Assembly: GCF_018917435.1 (NCBI RefSeq)
Contig: NZ_JAHLOQ010000016.1
Coordinates: forward strand, 1 to 64,000
DNA from: Intestinibacter bartlettii
Lineage (GTDB): Bacteria > Bacillota > Clostridia > Peptostreptococcales > Peptostreptococcaceae
Reading direction: 5' to 3'
DNA: 64,000 bases
Shown: positions 1 to 8,687 of the stretch, piece by piece
Numbering within the stretch: the first letter of the stretch is position 1
Layout of the letters: the number at the start of each line of letters is the position of its first letter
Program-made: the position numbers and the translations under genes
Notes under the pieces: generated by a model
Seen by the model: only the letters and a program-made list of their open reading frames with translations
The model's database searches: none
Told to the model about the DNA's origin: nothing

Positions 1-146
1 TTCCCCCTTATTTTTGTTTTTGTTGGTAACTAAATTATATTATAAGTGGGGGAATCTCTTTGATATAGATTTTGCTTATTCTTGTAAATTCAACAAATTA
101 TTTAATTTGCAAGAGTCTATTTTTATATGAATAAGGGGGAAATAAG

Positions 147-2843
147 ATGGTACGTTTAACTATAGATGGAAAAGTCGTAGAAGCTAAAAAGGGAACATCT
201 ATTTTACATGCCGCAGAGTCTGTTGGCATTAAAATACCTACTTTATGCTATATAAAAGATTTACTACCAGACGGGTCTTGTAGAATGTGTATGGTAGAAA
301 TCGAAAACAGAGGAAGAACAAAAATAGAAACTGCTTGTACTGCACAAGTTGCTGAAGGACTTGTTGTAACTACAAACAGTGAAAAAGTAAGAAATGCAAG
401 AAGAAATGTTTTAGATATGCTTTTATCAAATCATAAAACTGATTGTTTCTCTTGTAGAGCAAATGGAGATTGTAAACTTCAAGATTTATGTTATGAATAT
501 GGTGTATCAAAAACAACTTATGAAGGTGAAAAAACTGATTTACCTATAGATGATAGTAATCCATTCTTTACATATAATCCAAACCTTTGTATTTTATGCC
601 ATAGATGTGTAAACACTTGTCATAAAATAGTAGGACGTGGAGCAATAGATACTATGGAAAGAGGATTTGATTCAGCAATCGGAACTCCATTCCATGTAGA
701 TTGGATAGATACTACTTGTGAATCATGCGGTAACTGTGTTCAAGCTTGTCCAACAGGTGCTCTTACAATGAAGAGAAGAACAAAATATCGTCCATACCAA
801 GTAGACAAAAAAGTTTTAACTACTTGTCCACACTGTGCAACAGGATGCCAATACTATTTAGTTGTTAGAGATAACGAAATAGTAGATGTTGAGGCAGCAG
901 ATGGACCATCAAATAAAGGATTATTATGTGTTAAAGGACGTTCAGGATGTTTTGACTTTGTTCATTCTCCAGAAAGAATAAAATATCCTTTAATAAAAAA
1001 TCATGAAACAGGAGAATTTGAAAGAGCTACTTGGGATGAAGCATTAGACTTAGTAGCATCAAAATTCTTAGAAATAAAAAGAAAATACGGTTCAGACGCA
1101 TTAGCAGGATTTGCTTGTTCCCGTTCACCAAATGAAGACTGCTACATGATGCAAAAATTAGTACGTTGTGCATTTGGAACAAATAACGTAGATAACTGTG
1201 CTCGTGTTTGCCACTCTGCATCAGTTGCTGGTTTAGCTATGACTTTAGGTTCAGGGGCTATGACTAACCCAATAGAAGATATAACTAAAAATCCAGACGT
1301 TATAATGTTAGTTGGATCTAACCCAGAAGAAGCACATCCAGTTGTAGGTATGCAAATACGTCAAGCTGTACAAAGAGGATGCAAACTTATAGTAGTTGAC
1401 CCTCGTGATATAGATTTAGCTAAAAAAGCTGATATACACTTAAAATTAAGACCAGGTACAAACGTAGCATTTGCTAATGGTATAATGCACGTAATCATAG
1501 AAGAAGGACTTCAAGATATGGACTTCATCAATGAACGTACTGAAGGTTATGAAAAAATAAAAGAAATAGTAAAAGACTACACTCCAGAAAAAGTTGCAAA
1601 AATCTGTCATATAGATGCAGAAGATTTAAGAAAAGCAGCAATAATGTACGCTAAAGCTGATATGGCTCCAATAATCTACTGCCTAGGTGTAACAGAACAT
1701 TCAACTGGTACTGAAGGTGTTATGTCAATGTCAAATATGGCATTATTAGTAGGAAAACTAGGAAGACCTGGTTGTGGTGTTAACCCACTTCGTGGACAAA
1801 ACAACGTACAAGGTGCTTGTGACATGGGTGCATTACCAGGAGATTTCCCAGGATACCAAAAAGTTGCTAATCCAGAAGTATTAGCTAAATTCGAAAAAGC
1901 TTGGGGAACTAAATTAAATCCTAACCCAGGAACTCATGCAACAGATATATTCCCTGCTGCAATAAGAGGCGATGTAAAAGGACTTTACATATTTGGTGAA
2001 GACCCTGTTGTAACAGACCCTGATACTCACCACGTTATAAAAGCATTAGAAAGCTTAGATTTCTTCGTAATGAACGAATTATTTATGACTGAAACTGCTC
2101 AATATGCTGACGTTATATTACCAGGTGTAAGTTATGCTGAAAAAGAAGGTACTTTCTCTAATACAGAAAGACGTGTTCAAAGAGTACGTAAAGCTGTAGA
2201 ATTAGAAGGTGAAATGAGATTAGATACTGATATATTCACAGATATAATGAATAGAATGGGATATCCTCAACCATACTTAACTTCAGCAGAAATCATGGAT
2301 GAAATAGCATCTGTAACACCAAGTTTTGCTGGTATAAGCCATGAAAGACTTGATAAAGAAGGTGGAATACAATGGCCATGTACTTCTAAAGATCATCCAG
2401 GAACTCCAATAATGCACGTTGGTAAATTCACAAGAGGATTAGGTTGGTTCTATCCAGCAGAATACGTTCCATCTGCTGAATTACCAGATGATGAATACCC
2501 AACTATATTAATGACAGGACGTATATTATATCACTATACTACTAGAGCGATGACTGGTAGAACTCCTGGACTAATGCAAATAGCTGGTAAATCATTCATC
2601 GAAATGAATGTTGAAGATGCAGAAAAAATAGGAGTTAAAGATGGAGACAGAGTAAAAGTTTCTTCAAGACGTGGACAAATAGAAACTACTGCTCGTGTTG
2701 GAACAAAAGTATCTCCAGGTGAAACTTGGATGCCATTCCACTTCCCAGATGGAAATGCAAACTGGTTAACAAATGCAGCACTTGATAAATATGCAAGAAT
2801 ACCAGAATATAAAGTTTGTGCTGTTAAAGTAGAAAAAGCATAA
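147..2843 (+). CDS. fdhF: Formate dehydrogenase alpha subunit, NuoG-like N-terminus, Cys variant
   Basis: Molybdenum- or tungsten-bis-pterin formate dehydrogenase of 898 residues, probably cytoplasmic, interconverting formate and CO2. Visible clusters in order: [2Fe-2S] ligands C34, C45, C48, C64; a His-Cys [4Fe-4S] site H96, C100, C103, C109; two ferredoxin-type clusters at 148-158 and 191-201; and the catalytic-domain cluster C227, C230, C234, C261. The active-site motif is ARVCHSASVAG, so residue 355 is Cys (codon TGC, 1209-1211) where E. coli FdhF has selenocysteine. The start ATG follows AAGGGGGAA. A terminator follows, and moco genes lie next. The length fits the electron-bifurcating or ferredoxin-linked FdhF forms; the partner subunits are not in this window. 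Confidence 0.93.
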   Translation: MVRLTIDGKVVEAKKGTSILHAAESVGIKIPTLCYIKDLLPDGSCRMCMVEIENRGRTKIETACTAQVAEGLVVTTNSEKVRNARRNVLDMLLSNHKTDCFSCRANGDCKLQDLCYEYGVSKTTYEGEKTDLPIDDSNPFFTYNPNLCILCHRCVNTCHKIVGRGAIDTMERGFDSAIGTPFHVDWIDTTCESCGNCVQACPTGALTMKRRTKYRPYQVDKKVLTTCPHCATGCQYYLVVRDNEIVDVEAADGPSNKGLLCVKGRSGCFDFVHSPERIKYPLIKNHETGEFERATWDEALDLVASKFLEIKRKYGSDALAGFACSRSPNEDCYMMQKLVRCAFGTNNVDNCARVCHSASVAGLAMTLGSGAMTNPIEDITKNPDVIMLVGSNPEEAHPVVGMQIRQAVQRGCKLIVVDPRDIDLAKKADIHLKLRPGTNVAFANGIMHVIIEEGLQDMDFINERTEGYEKIKEIVKDYTPEKVAKICHIDAEDLRKAAIMYAKADMAPIIYCLGVTEHSTGTEGVMSMSNMALLVGKLGRPGCGVNPLRGQNNVQGACDMGALPGDFPGYQKVANPEVLAKFEKAWGTKLNPNPGTHATDIFPAAIRGDVKGLYIFGEDPVVTDPDTHHVIKALESLDFFVMNELFMTETAQYADVILPGVSYAEKEGTFSNTERRVQRVRKAVELEGEMRLDTDIFTDIMNRMGYPQPYLTSAEIMDEIASVTPSFAGISHERLDKEGGIQWPCTSKDHPGTPIMHVGKFTRGLGWFYPAEYVPSAELPDDEYPTILMTGRILYHYTTRAMTGRTPGLMQIAGKSFIEMNVEDAEKIGVKDGDRVKVSSRRGQIETTARVGTKVSPGETWMPFHFPDGNANWLTNAALDKYARIPEYKVCAVKVEKA

Positions 2844-2926
2844 AAATAGAAAAAATTGTATTAACTCTAAAAAAATAGAGGGTACAAAAGTTTAATAAAA
2901 TATTAGAACAGAATATATGAATAGGT

Positions 2927-2970
2927 GCCAGTGCCTATATAATTAAATATAGGTGCTGGCTATTTTATAG
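2927..2970 (+). terminator. Terminator after fdhF
   Basis: A 14-bp stem pairs 2927-2940 with 2947-2960 (two G-T wobbles) and has a 6-nt loop. It is followed by TATTTTATAG. It ends the fdhF transcript. Confidence 0.8.
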
Positions 2971-3014
2971 TTTATGTGAAATTATTATAATTTCAAAATA
3001 AAGATTTTCTGATA

Positions 3015-3043
3015 CTGAAAAAATACATTAGTTATGCTAGAAT
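3015..3043 (+). promoter_or_regulatory. Promoter for mobA and the moco operon
   Basis: The -35 CTGAAA (3015-3020) is 17 bp from the -10 TAGAAT (3038-3043), which has an upstream TG. The likely start is near 3050, about 30 nt before mobA. A 17-bp palindrome at 2978-2994 lies just upstream. Confidence 0.6.
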
Positions 3044-3078
3044 TAATTTAAAGTATCAAATGGATAGAGGTGGTAATT

Positions 3079-3699
3079 TTGGATATAGGGGCGCTAATTC
3101 TTATGGGTGGAAAGAATAGTAGAATGAACGGTAATGTTAAAGGGCTTCTAAAGATAAGAAATATTACATTTCTAGAAAAAATCAAGGAAACTTTAAATGA
3201 CTTTTCTAGCATATATTTATCTATAAATGACAAATTTTCTCAAGATCAAAAACAAAACTTCGAACAAATGGGATTTCAATTAATAGAAGATATTTATAAA
3301 GAGATAGGTCCATTGGGTGGGATATATTCTTCTTTGTTGAATTGTAAAGAAGAATATCTTTTTATAACAGCATGTGATATGCCTTTTATTACAAAAAATA
3401 ATATAAAAATATTGTGTGATAGACTTGATAAAGATGTAGATGTTGTAGTTTTTTGTGATAAGAATGATAGATTATATCCTTTAAGTGCTATATACTCTAA
3501 AAAAGTACTTCCAATTATAGAAGAAATGATAGACAAAAAGTATTATAAGCTAAGCTATTTAATAGAGAAGAGTAACTTTGTCAAAATAAATATAGAAGAT
3601 ACCGATATAGAATTAGAGACATTAAGCAATATTAATACACCACAGGATTATGATTCATTAAAGGAAAAAATTAAATATTCTCCGAGCAAAAGTATCTAA
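3079..3699 (+). CDS. mobA: Molybdenum cofactor guanylyltransferase MobA
   Basis: Attaches GMP to molybdopterin to make the guanine dinucleotide form of the cofactor used by enzymes such as FdhF. The N-terminal motif LILMGGKNSRMN with a following KGLL matches the family nucleotide-binding signature, and CDMPF fits its metal-binding site. I place the start at TTG 3079, because AGAGGTGG (3066-3073) sits at the right distance; a GTG nine bases upstream has no usable ribosome binding site. About 206 residues, near family length. The stop codon (3697-3699) lies inside the tetraloop receptor of the downstream riboswitch, so its translation could affect aptamer folding. Confidence 0.85.
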   Translation: MDIGALILMGGKNSRMNGNVKGLLKIRNITFLEKIKETLNDFSSIYLSINDKFSQDQKQNFEQMGFQLIEDIYKEIGPLGGIYSSLLNCKEEYLFITACDMPFITKNNIKILCDRLDKDVDVVVFCDKNDRLYPLSAIYSKKVLPIIEEMIDKKYYKLSYLIEKSNFVKINIEDTDIELETLSNINTPQDYDSLKEKIKYSPSKSI

Positions 3700-3789
3700 G
3701 GGGAGACTATGGTACTGCGCCAAGTAATTATAAAATTACTTCAGGTTATGATGGAAACGTTATAGCCATCCGTTATTTGAGAAGGAGAA
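3678..3789 (+). promoter_or_regulatory. Moco (or tungsten cofactor) riboswitch aptamer
   Basis: P1 pairs TTCTCC (3678-3683) with GGAGAA (3784-3789). An 11-nt-type tetraloop receptor is visible: TCTAAG (3695-3700) opposite TATGG (3708-3712), closed by GTA/TAC. A second stem pairs AAGTAATT with AATTACTT (3722-3741). A third, 3744-3753 with 3758-3767, carries a GAAA tetraloop at 3754-3757. The core also has ACTGCGCC and GCCATCCG. GNRA loop, receptor and position before moeA fit the MOCO RNA motif; the family name is recalled, not searched. Confidence 0.8.
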
Positions 3790-3837
3790 AATATAAGGGG
3801 TATAGGTATACCTTTATTAGCTATATTTTCTATTTTT
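3787..3837 (+). terminator. Riboswitch expression platform terminator
   Basis: GAAAATATA (3787-3795) pairs with TATATTTTC (3822-3830). An inner hairpin GGTAT/ATACC lies at 3799-3812, and the tail is TATTTTT. Its 5' arm shares 3 nt with the 3' strand of aptamer P1, which suggests alternative folds controlling read-through into moeA. Confidence 0.7.
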
Positions 3838-3881
3838 AAATAATAGATTATATAGCATTTTTTTTAGGGAGGAAAAAGAAT

Positions 3882-5087
3882 ATGGTAGGTATAGAACTTG
3901 AACTAGCAATAAATTTAATTTGTGATTCTGTCGACAGCATAAAAGATATTGAAGAAGTTAGTATAGAAAAAGCTAGAGGTAGAATTATAGGGGAAGATAT
4001 AATAGCTCCTATTAACCAACCTCCATTTGACCGCTCTCCATTAGATGGTTATGCTTTGAGGTCAGAAGATATAGTTGGTGCAAGCAAAGAAAATCCTATA
4101 AAGTTAAAGGTTATAGATGAAGTTTTTGCTGGGGGATATACTCATAAAGAAGTAAAGAAACAAGAGACAGTCAGAATAATGACAGGTGCAAAAATACCAA
4201 AAGGTTGTGACTGTGTCATAAGACAAGAATCTACTGATTATGGTATGGAAACAGTAGAAATATATGAAGAAATAAAGCATCATCAAAATTACTGCTTTGA
4301 AGGTGAAGATATTCAAAAAGGAAGCAAATTAATAGAAATTGGGGAAAAACTTACTCATGTTCACATAGGAATAATAGCATCTATGGGATATGAAAAAGTT
4401 AAAGTAATAAGAAAAACAAAAGTTGCTTTAATAAGTACAGGTGATGAGGTTATATGTGGAGGAACACCTCTTACAGAAGGAAAAATTTACGATAGTAATA
4501 GAAGAATGATAGCAGCCAGATTAGAGGATTTAGGATGTGATGTAGTTATTGCTGAAGTAATGGGCGATGATGAAAATTTAATTGCTAATGAAATTAAAGC
4601 AATTATGGATAATGTAGATGTAGTATTTACTACAGGCGGGGTTTCTGTAGGAAAGAAAGATATCATGCATCAAGTTATACAAATTTTAGACGCAAAGAGA
4701 ATTTTCTGGAGAGTTAATATGAAACCAGGAACACCTGCTATATATGCGGTTTATAAAAATAAACCATTACTTTGCCTATCAGGAAATCCATTTGCTGCAA
4801 TAGCAACATTTGAATTAATGGGAAAACAATTATTATATAAACTAGGACAAGATCCAGATTTAAAGGAAGTAAGAAAAGAAGCAATATTACAAGATGAATT
4901 TTTAAAAGCAAGTAGAGGAAGAAGATTAATAAGAGCTATTTATGATGAAGGCAAAGTTTATCTTCCAAAGGGAGGACATTCATCAGGCATGTTAGGTTCA
5001 ATGGTAGGTTGCAATTGCTTGATAGATATAAAACCAGGTACACCAAAATTAGATAAGGGAGATAAAGTACAAGTTGTGCTTTTATAG
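3882..5087 (+). CDS. moeA: Molybdopterin molybdenumtransferase MoeA
   Basis: Inserts molybdate into adenylylated molybdopterin to form Mo-molybdopterin. At 401 residues it is normal for the family. The N-terminus has the conserved PFDRSPLDGYALR stretch. The molybdopterin-binding fold follows, with ISTGDEV and the TTGGVSVGKKD motif near residues 245-260. It ends with the small beta-barrel domain IV. The ribosome binding site is AGGGAGG. It is the first gene after the candidate riboswitch and terminator, so its expression is probably tied to cofactor level. Tight spacing to mobB indicates one transcript. Confidence 0.93.
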   Translation: MVGIELELAINLICDSVDSIKDIEEVSIEKARGRIIGEDIIAPINQPPFDRSPLDGYALRSEDIVGASKENPIKLKVIDEVFAGGYTHKEVKKQETVRIMTGAKIPKGCDCVIRQESTDYGMETVEIYEEIKHHQNYCFEGEDIQKGSKLIEIGEKLTHVHIGIIASMGYEKVKVIRKTKVALISTGDEVICGGTPLTEGKIYDSNRRMIAARLEDLGCDVVIAEVMGDDENLIANEIKAIMDNVDVVFTTGGVSVGKKDIMHQVIQILDAKRIFWRVNMKPGTPAIYAVYKNKPLLCLSGNPFAAIATFELMGKQLLYKLGQDPDLKEVRKEAILQDEFLKASRGRRLIRAIYDEGKVYLPKGGHSSGMLGSMVGCNCLIDIKPGTPKLDKGDKVQVVLL

Positions 5088-5113
5088 GTGTTAAAGGAGA
5101 ATTTTATAAAAAT

Positions 5114-5644
5114 ATGAATGATATAAGTAAGTTAAACAATCAAGCAAGAATTGTTATATGTGGAGTTAAGAATTCAGGTAAAACTACATTGATAACAAAG
5201 TTAATACCTAAGTTTACAAGCTTAGGATATAAAGTTGCTACAATCAAGCACGATGGTCATGACTTTGAAGCAGATGTAGAAGGAACAGATTCTTACAAAC
5301 ATAAAAAAGCTGGTGCATATGGAACTGCTGTATTTTCAAAAAATAAGTTTATGGTAGTTAAGGAACAAAAAGAAACAGATGAATCACAATTAATAGAATT
5401 ATTTCCCGAGGCGGATTTAATTCTTTTAGAAGGATTTAAAAATTCAAGATATCCTAAAATAGAGATAATTAGAGAAAATAATTCGTCGAAATCTGTTTGT
5501 AATAAAGACAACTTAATTGCTATTGCATCAGATATAAATATAGAAAATAATATCGAGAATTTAGATATAAATAATAAAATAATCGATTTAAATAATATAG
5601 ATGGGATTGCTGAAGCTATAATTCAGTATATAGATGGGAAATAG
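5114..5644 (+). CDS. mobB: Molybdopterin-guanine dinucleotide biosynthesis protein MobB
   Basis: GTP-binding adaptor that assists MobA in nucleotide attachment. The N-terminus carries a P-loop, GVKNSGKTTL, at about residues 13-22. IKHDGHDFEAD and an LILLEGFKNS motif follow, all typical of MobB. It has 176 residues, near family length. The best upstream AAAGGAG is 13 nt from the ATG, rather far; no better start is visible. It lies 26 nt after moeA in the moco operon. Confidence 0.9.
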   Translation: MNDISKLNNQARIVICGVKNSGKTTLITKLIPKFTSLGYKVATIKHDGHDFEADVEGTDSYKHKKAGAYGTAVFSKNKFMVVKEQKETDESQLIELFPEADLILLEGFKNSRYPKIEIIRENNSSKSVCNKDNLIAIASDINIENNIENLDINNKIIDLNNIDGIAEAIIQYIDGK

Positions 5645-5656
5645 GAGATGATTTTT

Positions 5657-6691
5657 ATGAAGTGTGTTAAAACTCAAGATGCAGTGGGGCATGTTCTTTG
5701 CCACGATATAACTCAAATTATAAAAGATGTAAAAAAGGGGACAGCTTTTAGAAAAGGACATATAGTAACAGAAGAGGATATTCCTGTTTTACTATCATTA
5801 GGAAAAGATAATCTTTACATATGGGAAAAAACTGAAGGGGTACTTCATGAAAATGAAGCAGCTGAATATCTAAGAGATATATGTATGAATGAAAATATGA
5901 GCCAATCTGAAGTAAAAGAAGGAAAAATAGAATTAATAGCTGAAATAGATGGACTTTTAAAAATAGATGTAGATAAATTAAGAGCAGTAAATAGTTTAGG
6001 CGAAATGATGATAGCAACTAGACATACAAATACAACTGTTAAAAAAGGCGATAAACTTGCTGGAACAAGAATAATACCACTTTTAATAGAACAAGAAAAA
6101 ATAGAAAAAGCAAAAGAAGTTGCTGGAGACAAACCAATATTATCATTAATACCTTTTAAAAAGAAAAAAGTAGGTATAGTAACAACAGGAAATGAAGTAT
6201 TCTATGGAAGAATAAAAGATACTTTCGGACCAGTAGTTGCAGAAAAAGTTAAAGAGTTTGGTGCAGATGTAATAGGCCAAACAATAGTAAATGATGATAT
6301 AGAAAAAATAACAAAGGCAGTTGAAGAATTTATAGAACAAGGTGCAGACATGGTATTATGCACAGGTGGTATGAGCGTTGACCCTGATGATAAAACTCCA
6401 GGAGCAATAAAAAATACAGGAGCTAGAATAGTTTCTTATGGTGCTCCAGTTCTTCCAGGCGCAATGATGTTACTTGCTTATTATGAAAAAGACGGAAGAG
6501 AATTACCAATAGTAGGATTACCTGGATGTGTAATGTACGCTAAGAGAACAGTATTTGATTTAGTATTACCAAGACTTATGGCTGATGATATGGTTACAAG
6601 CGATGATTTAGCAGGATTAGGATTAGGTGGATTATGCTTAAGTTGTGATGTATGTACATTCCCTAACTGTGGATTTGGAAAGGGTGTATAA
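5657..6691 (+). CDS. MoeA/CinA-like molybdopterin-binding protein with Cys-rich tail
   Basis: A 344-residue protein with a MoeA/MogA-type molybdopterin-binding fold: [14 protein letters not shown], then [18 protein letters not shown]. It lacks the full MoeA architecture. The C-terminus ends in [12 protein letters not shown], a C-x2-C-x2-C-x4-C pattern that could bind metal or an Fe-S cluster. I take ATG 5657 because AGGAG at 5643-5647 abuts the upstream ATG at 5648 but is 9 nt from this one. It sits between mobB and moaC, so a role in late moco assembly or delivery is likely; the exact reaction is unknown. Confidence 0.85.
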   Translation: MKCVKTQDAVGHVLCHDITQIIKDVKKGTAFRKGHIVTEEDIPVLLSLGKDNLYIWEKTEGVLHENEAAEYLRDICMNENMSQSEVKEGKIELIAEIDGLLKIDVDKLRAVNSLGEMMIATRHTNTTVKKGDKLAGTRIIPLLIEQEKIEKAKEVAGDKPILSLIPFKKKKVGIVTTGNEVFYGRIKDTFGPVVAEKVKEFGADVIGQTIVNDDIEKITKAVEEFIEQGADMVLCTGGMSVDPDDKTPGAIKNTGARIVSYGAPVLPGAMMLLAYYEKDGRELPIVGLPGCVMYAKRTVFDLVLPRLMADDMVTSDDLAGLGLGGLCLSCDVCTFPNCGFGKGV

Positions 6692-6692
6692 G

Positions 6693-7181
6693 ATGTCAGG
6701 AAAATTAAATCATTTTGATCAACATGGAAATGCAGTAATGGTAGATGTTACAGACAAAAATGTAACAGAAAGAGAAGCAATAGCTACAGGAAAAATATTT
6801 GTATGTGATGAAACATACGAAAGAATTATAACAGGAAATATGGCTAAGGGAGATGTTCTTGCTGTTGCTAGAGTTGCAGGAATTATGGCTACTAAAAAGA
6901 CATCAGAATTAATACCTATGTGTCATCCACTAATGCTTACAAAAGCAAAAGTAGACTTTGAATTTAACGAAGAAGAAAAAAGTATAAGTGCTACTTGTCT
7001 TGTAAAATTAAGCGGAAAAACAGGAGTAGAAATGGAAGCTCTTACAGGCGTAAATGTTGCGCTACTTACTATTTATGACATGTGTAAAGCTATCGATAAA
7101 GGAATGGTTATTTCAGATGTTCATTTAGTTAAAAAATCTGGTGGAAAGAGTGGGGACTTCTACTTTAATGAAGATAAGTAG
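6693..7181 (+). CDS. moaC: Cyclic pyranopterin monophosphate synthase MoaC
   Basis: Acts with MoaA in the first step of moco synthesis, converting cyclohydro-GTP to cyclic pyranopterin phosphate. The N-terminus [19 protein letters not shown] is typical. The conserved MCHPL and the [20 protein letters not shown] region are present, with the K-D pair in [10 protein letters not shown] use ATG 6693, one base after the stop of the preceding gene, giving 162 residues, the family length; an upstream in-frame ATG would add non-homologous residues encoded within the neighbour. Confidence 0.95.
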   Translation: MSGKLNHFDQHGNAVMVDVTDKNVTEREAIATGKIFVCDETYERIITGNMAKGDVLAVARVAGIMATKKTSELIPMCHPLMLTKAKVDFEFNEEEKSISATCLVKLSGKTGVEMEALTGVNVALLTIYDMCKAIDKGMVISDVHLVKKSGGKSGDFYFNEDK

Positions 7182-7216
7182 TAATACAATAATATACCTG
7201 AAAGTGGGAATAGAAT

Positions 7217-8194
7217 ATGTTAGATAAGTTAAATAGAAATATAGATTATCTTAGAATATCTGTAATAGATAGATGTAATTTGAGATGTGTTTATTGTATG
7301 CCTGAAGAAGGTATAGAAAGCATCCCACATGAAGAAATACTTACTTATGATGAAATTTTAAGAATTTGTGAAACTGTATCAGAATTAGGAATAAGAAAAA
7401 TTAAAATAACAGGCGGGGAACCTTTAGTTAGAAAAGATATTGTAGATTTAATAAAAGATATAAAAAATATAGAAAAAATAGAACAAGTTACTTTAACAAC
7501 TAATGGAATACTGCTTTATGATATGTTAGATGATTTATATACAGCTGGTATAGATGCTATAAATATAAGTTTAGATACTTTAAACAAAGAAAAATTTAAA
7601 AAGATAACTAGAAGAGTGGGTCTTGAAAAGGTACTTAGATCTATAGATAAGGCCTATAAATTAGGAATAAGGATAAAGATAAACTGCCTAGCTATTAGGG
7701 ATTTTAATATAGATGAACTTGCTGAAATTGCTAACTTTGCTAAAGATAGAGAGATAGATGTAAGATTTATAGAATTAATGCCTATTGGATTCGGAAAGAA
7801 ATATACAGAAATAGATAATGATGAAATACTTTCTATTTTAGAAAGTCGTTTCGGAGTATTTGAAACAGTAACTGAAAAAAGAGGAAATGGGCCAGCCAAA
7901 TATTATAGAAATGAAAATATGAAAGGGTGTATTGGTTTTATAAGTGCTATTAGTCATGAATTTTGTGAATCATGTAATAGAATAAGACTTACATCAAATG
8001 GATTTTTAAAATTATGTCTTCATTATAATAAAGGAGTAGATTTAAAGGCTCCTATTAGAAATGGGATAAGTGATGAAGATTTAAAAACTTTAATCCATGA
8101 TACTATTTGGAACAAACCATTAAGTCATAAATTTGGTCATGCTAATGGTGAGCAAGATATAGAAGTAAAAAATATGGTTCAAATCGGTGGATAA
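7217..8194 (+). CDS. moaA: GTP 3',8-cyclase MoaA (radical SAM)
   Basis: Radical SAM enzyme that rearranges GTP at the start of moco synthesis. The first cluster motif is CNLRCVYC near residues 20-27. The C-terminal second cluster is visible as CESCNRIRLTSNGFLKLC, near residues 250-267. The protein ends in Gly-Gly, the tail known to be needed for activity in MoaA. It has 325 residues, the normal length. The ribosome binding site is GAAAGTGGGAA. It is encoded 35 nt after moaC in the same operon. Confidence 0.96.
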   Translation: MLDKLNRNIDYLRISVIDRCNLRCVYCMPEEGIESIPHEEILTYDEILRICETVSELGIRKIKITGGEPLVRKDIVDLIKDIKNIEKIEQVTLTTNGILLYDMLDDLYTAGIDAINISLDTLNKEKFKKITRRVGLEKVLRSIDKAYKLGIRIKINCLAIRDFNIDELAEIANFAKDREIDVRFIELMPIGFGKKYTEIDNDEILSILESRFGVFETVTEKRGNGPAKYYRNENMKGCIGFISAISHEFCESCNRIRLTSNGFLKLCLHYNKGVDLKAPIRNGISDEDLKTLIHDTIWNKPLSHKFGHANGEQDIEVKNMVQIGG

Positions 8195-8243
8195 AACACG
8201 AAATTAATAAATTGGGATAAATAAGTTTAAGGAGAAAATAATA

Positions 8244-8675
8244 ATGGGAAGAGTAGTAAATGTATGTATAAGTGAAAAAAAAGGGACTCAAAAACATCCA
8301 ATAAATGAAGGTGAATTTATAGTTGAATTTGGATTAAAAGATGATGCTCATGCGGGAAAATGGCATAGACAAGTTAGTTTACTTTCATTTGAAAGAGTAG
8401 AAGAGTTCAATGCTAGAGGGGCTGGAGTAAAACCAGGTGCTTTTGGTGAAAACTTATTAGTTGAAGGTTGGGACTTAAAAACTATACCAGTAGGAACTAA
8501 ATTCAGATGTAATGATGTTCTGCTAGAAATAACTCAAATCGGAAAAGAATGTCACCATGGATGCGAAATATTTAAAAAAATGGGTGACTGTATAATGCCT
8601 AGAAATGGTATATTTGCAAGAGTTTTAGAAGGTGGAAAAATAAAACCAGGAGACGAAATAGAAATAGTAGAATAG
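8244..8675 (+). CDS. MOSC domain protein
   Basis: A 143-residue stand-alone MOSC domain. The family includes the C-terminal domain of moco sulfurase and proteins that bind moco or carry sulfur to metals. Visible hallmarks are DDAHAGKWHRQVSLLS, GAFGENL and QIGKECHHGCEIF, with a likely conserved cysteine. It has an AAGGAG ribosome binding site and lies between moaA and the MogA-like gene. Its precise role is not set by sequence; delivery or modification of the cofactor is an inference from context. Confidence 0.85.
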   Translation: MGRVVNVCISEKKGTQKHPINEGEFIVEFGLKDDAHAGKWHRQVSLLSFERVEEFNARGAGVKPGAFGENLLVEGWDLKTIPVGTKFRCNDVLLEITQIGKECHHGCEIFKKMGDCIMPRNGIFARVLEGGKIKPGDEIEIVE

Positions 8676-8687
8676 AAGGTGGAGAAA

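Noticed and set aside
6645-6692. Upstream ATG extension of moaC
   Set aside because: It lies within the 3' end of the MoeA-like gene and adds 16 residues not found in MoaC. ATG 6693 gives the family N-terminus.
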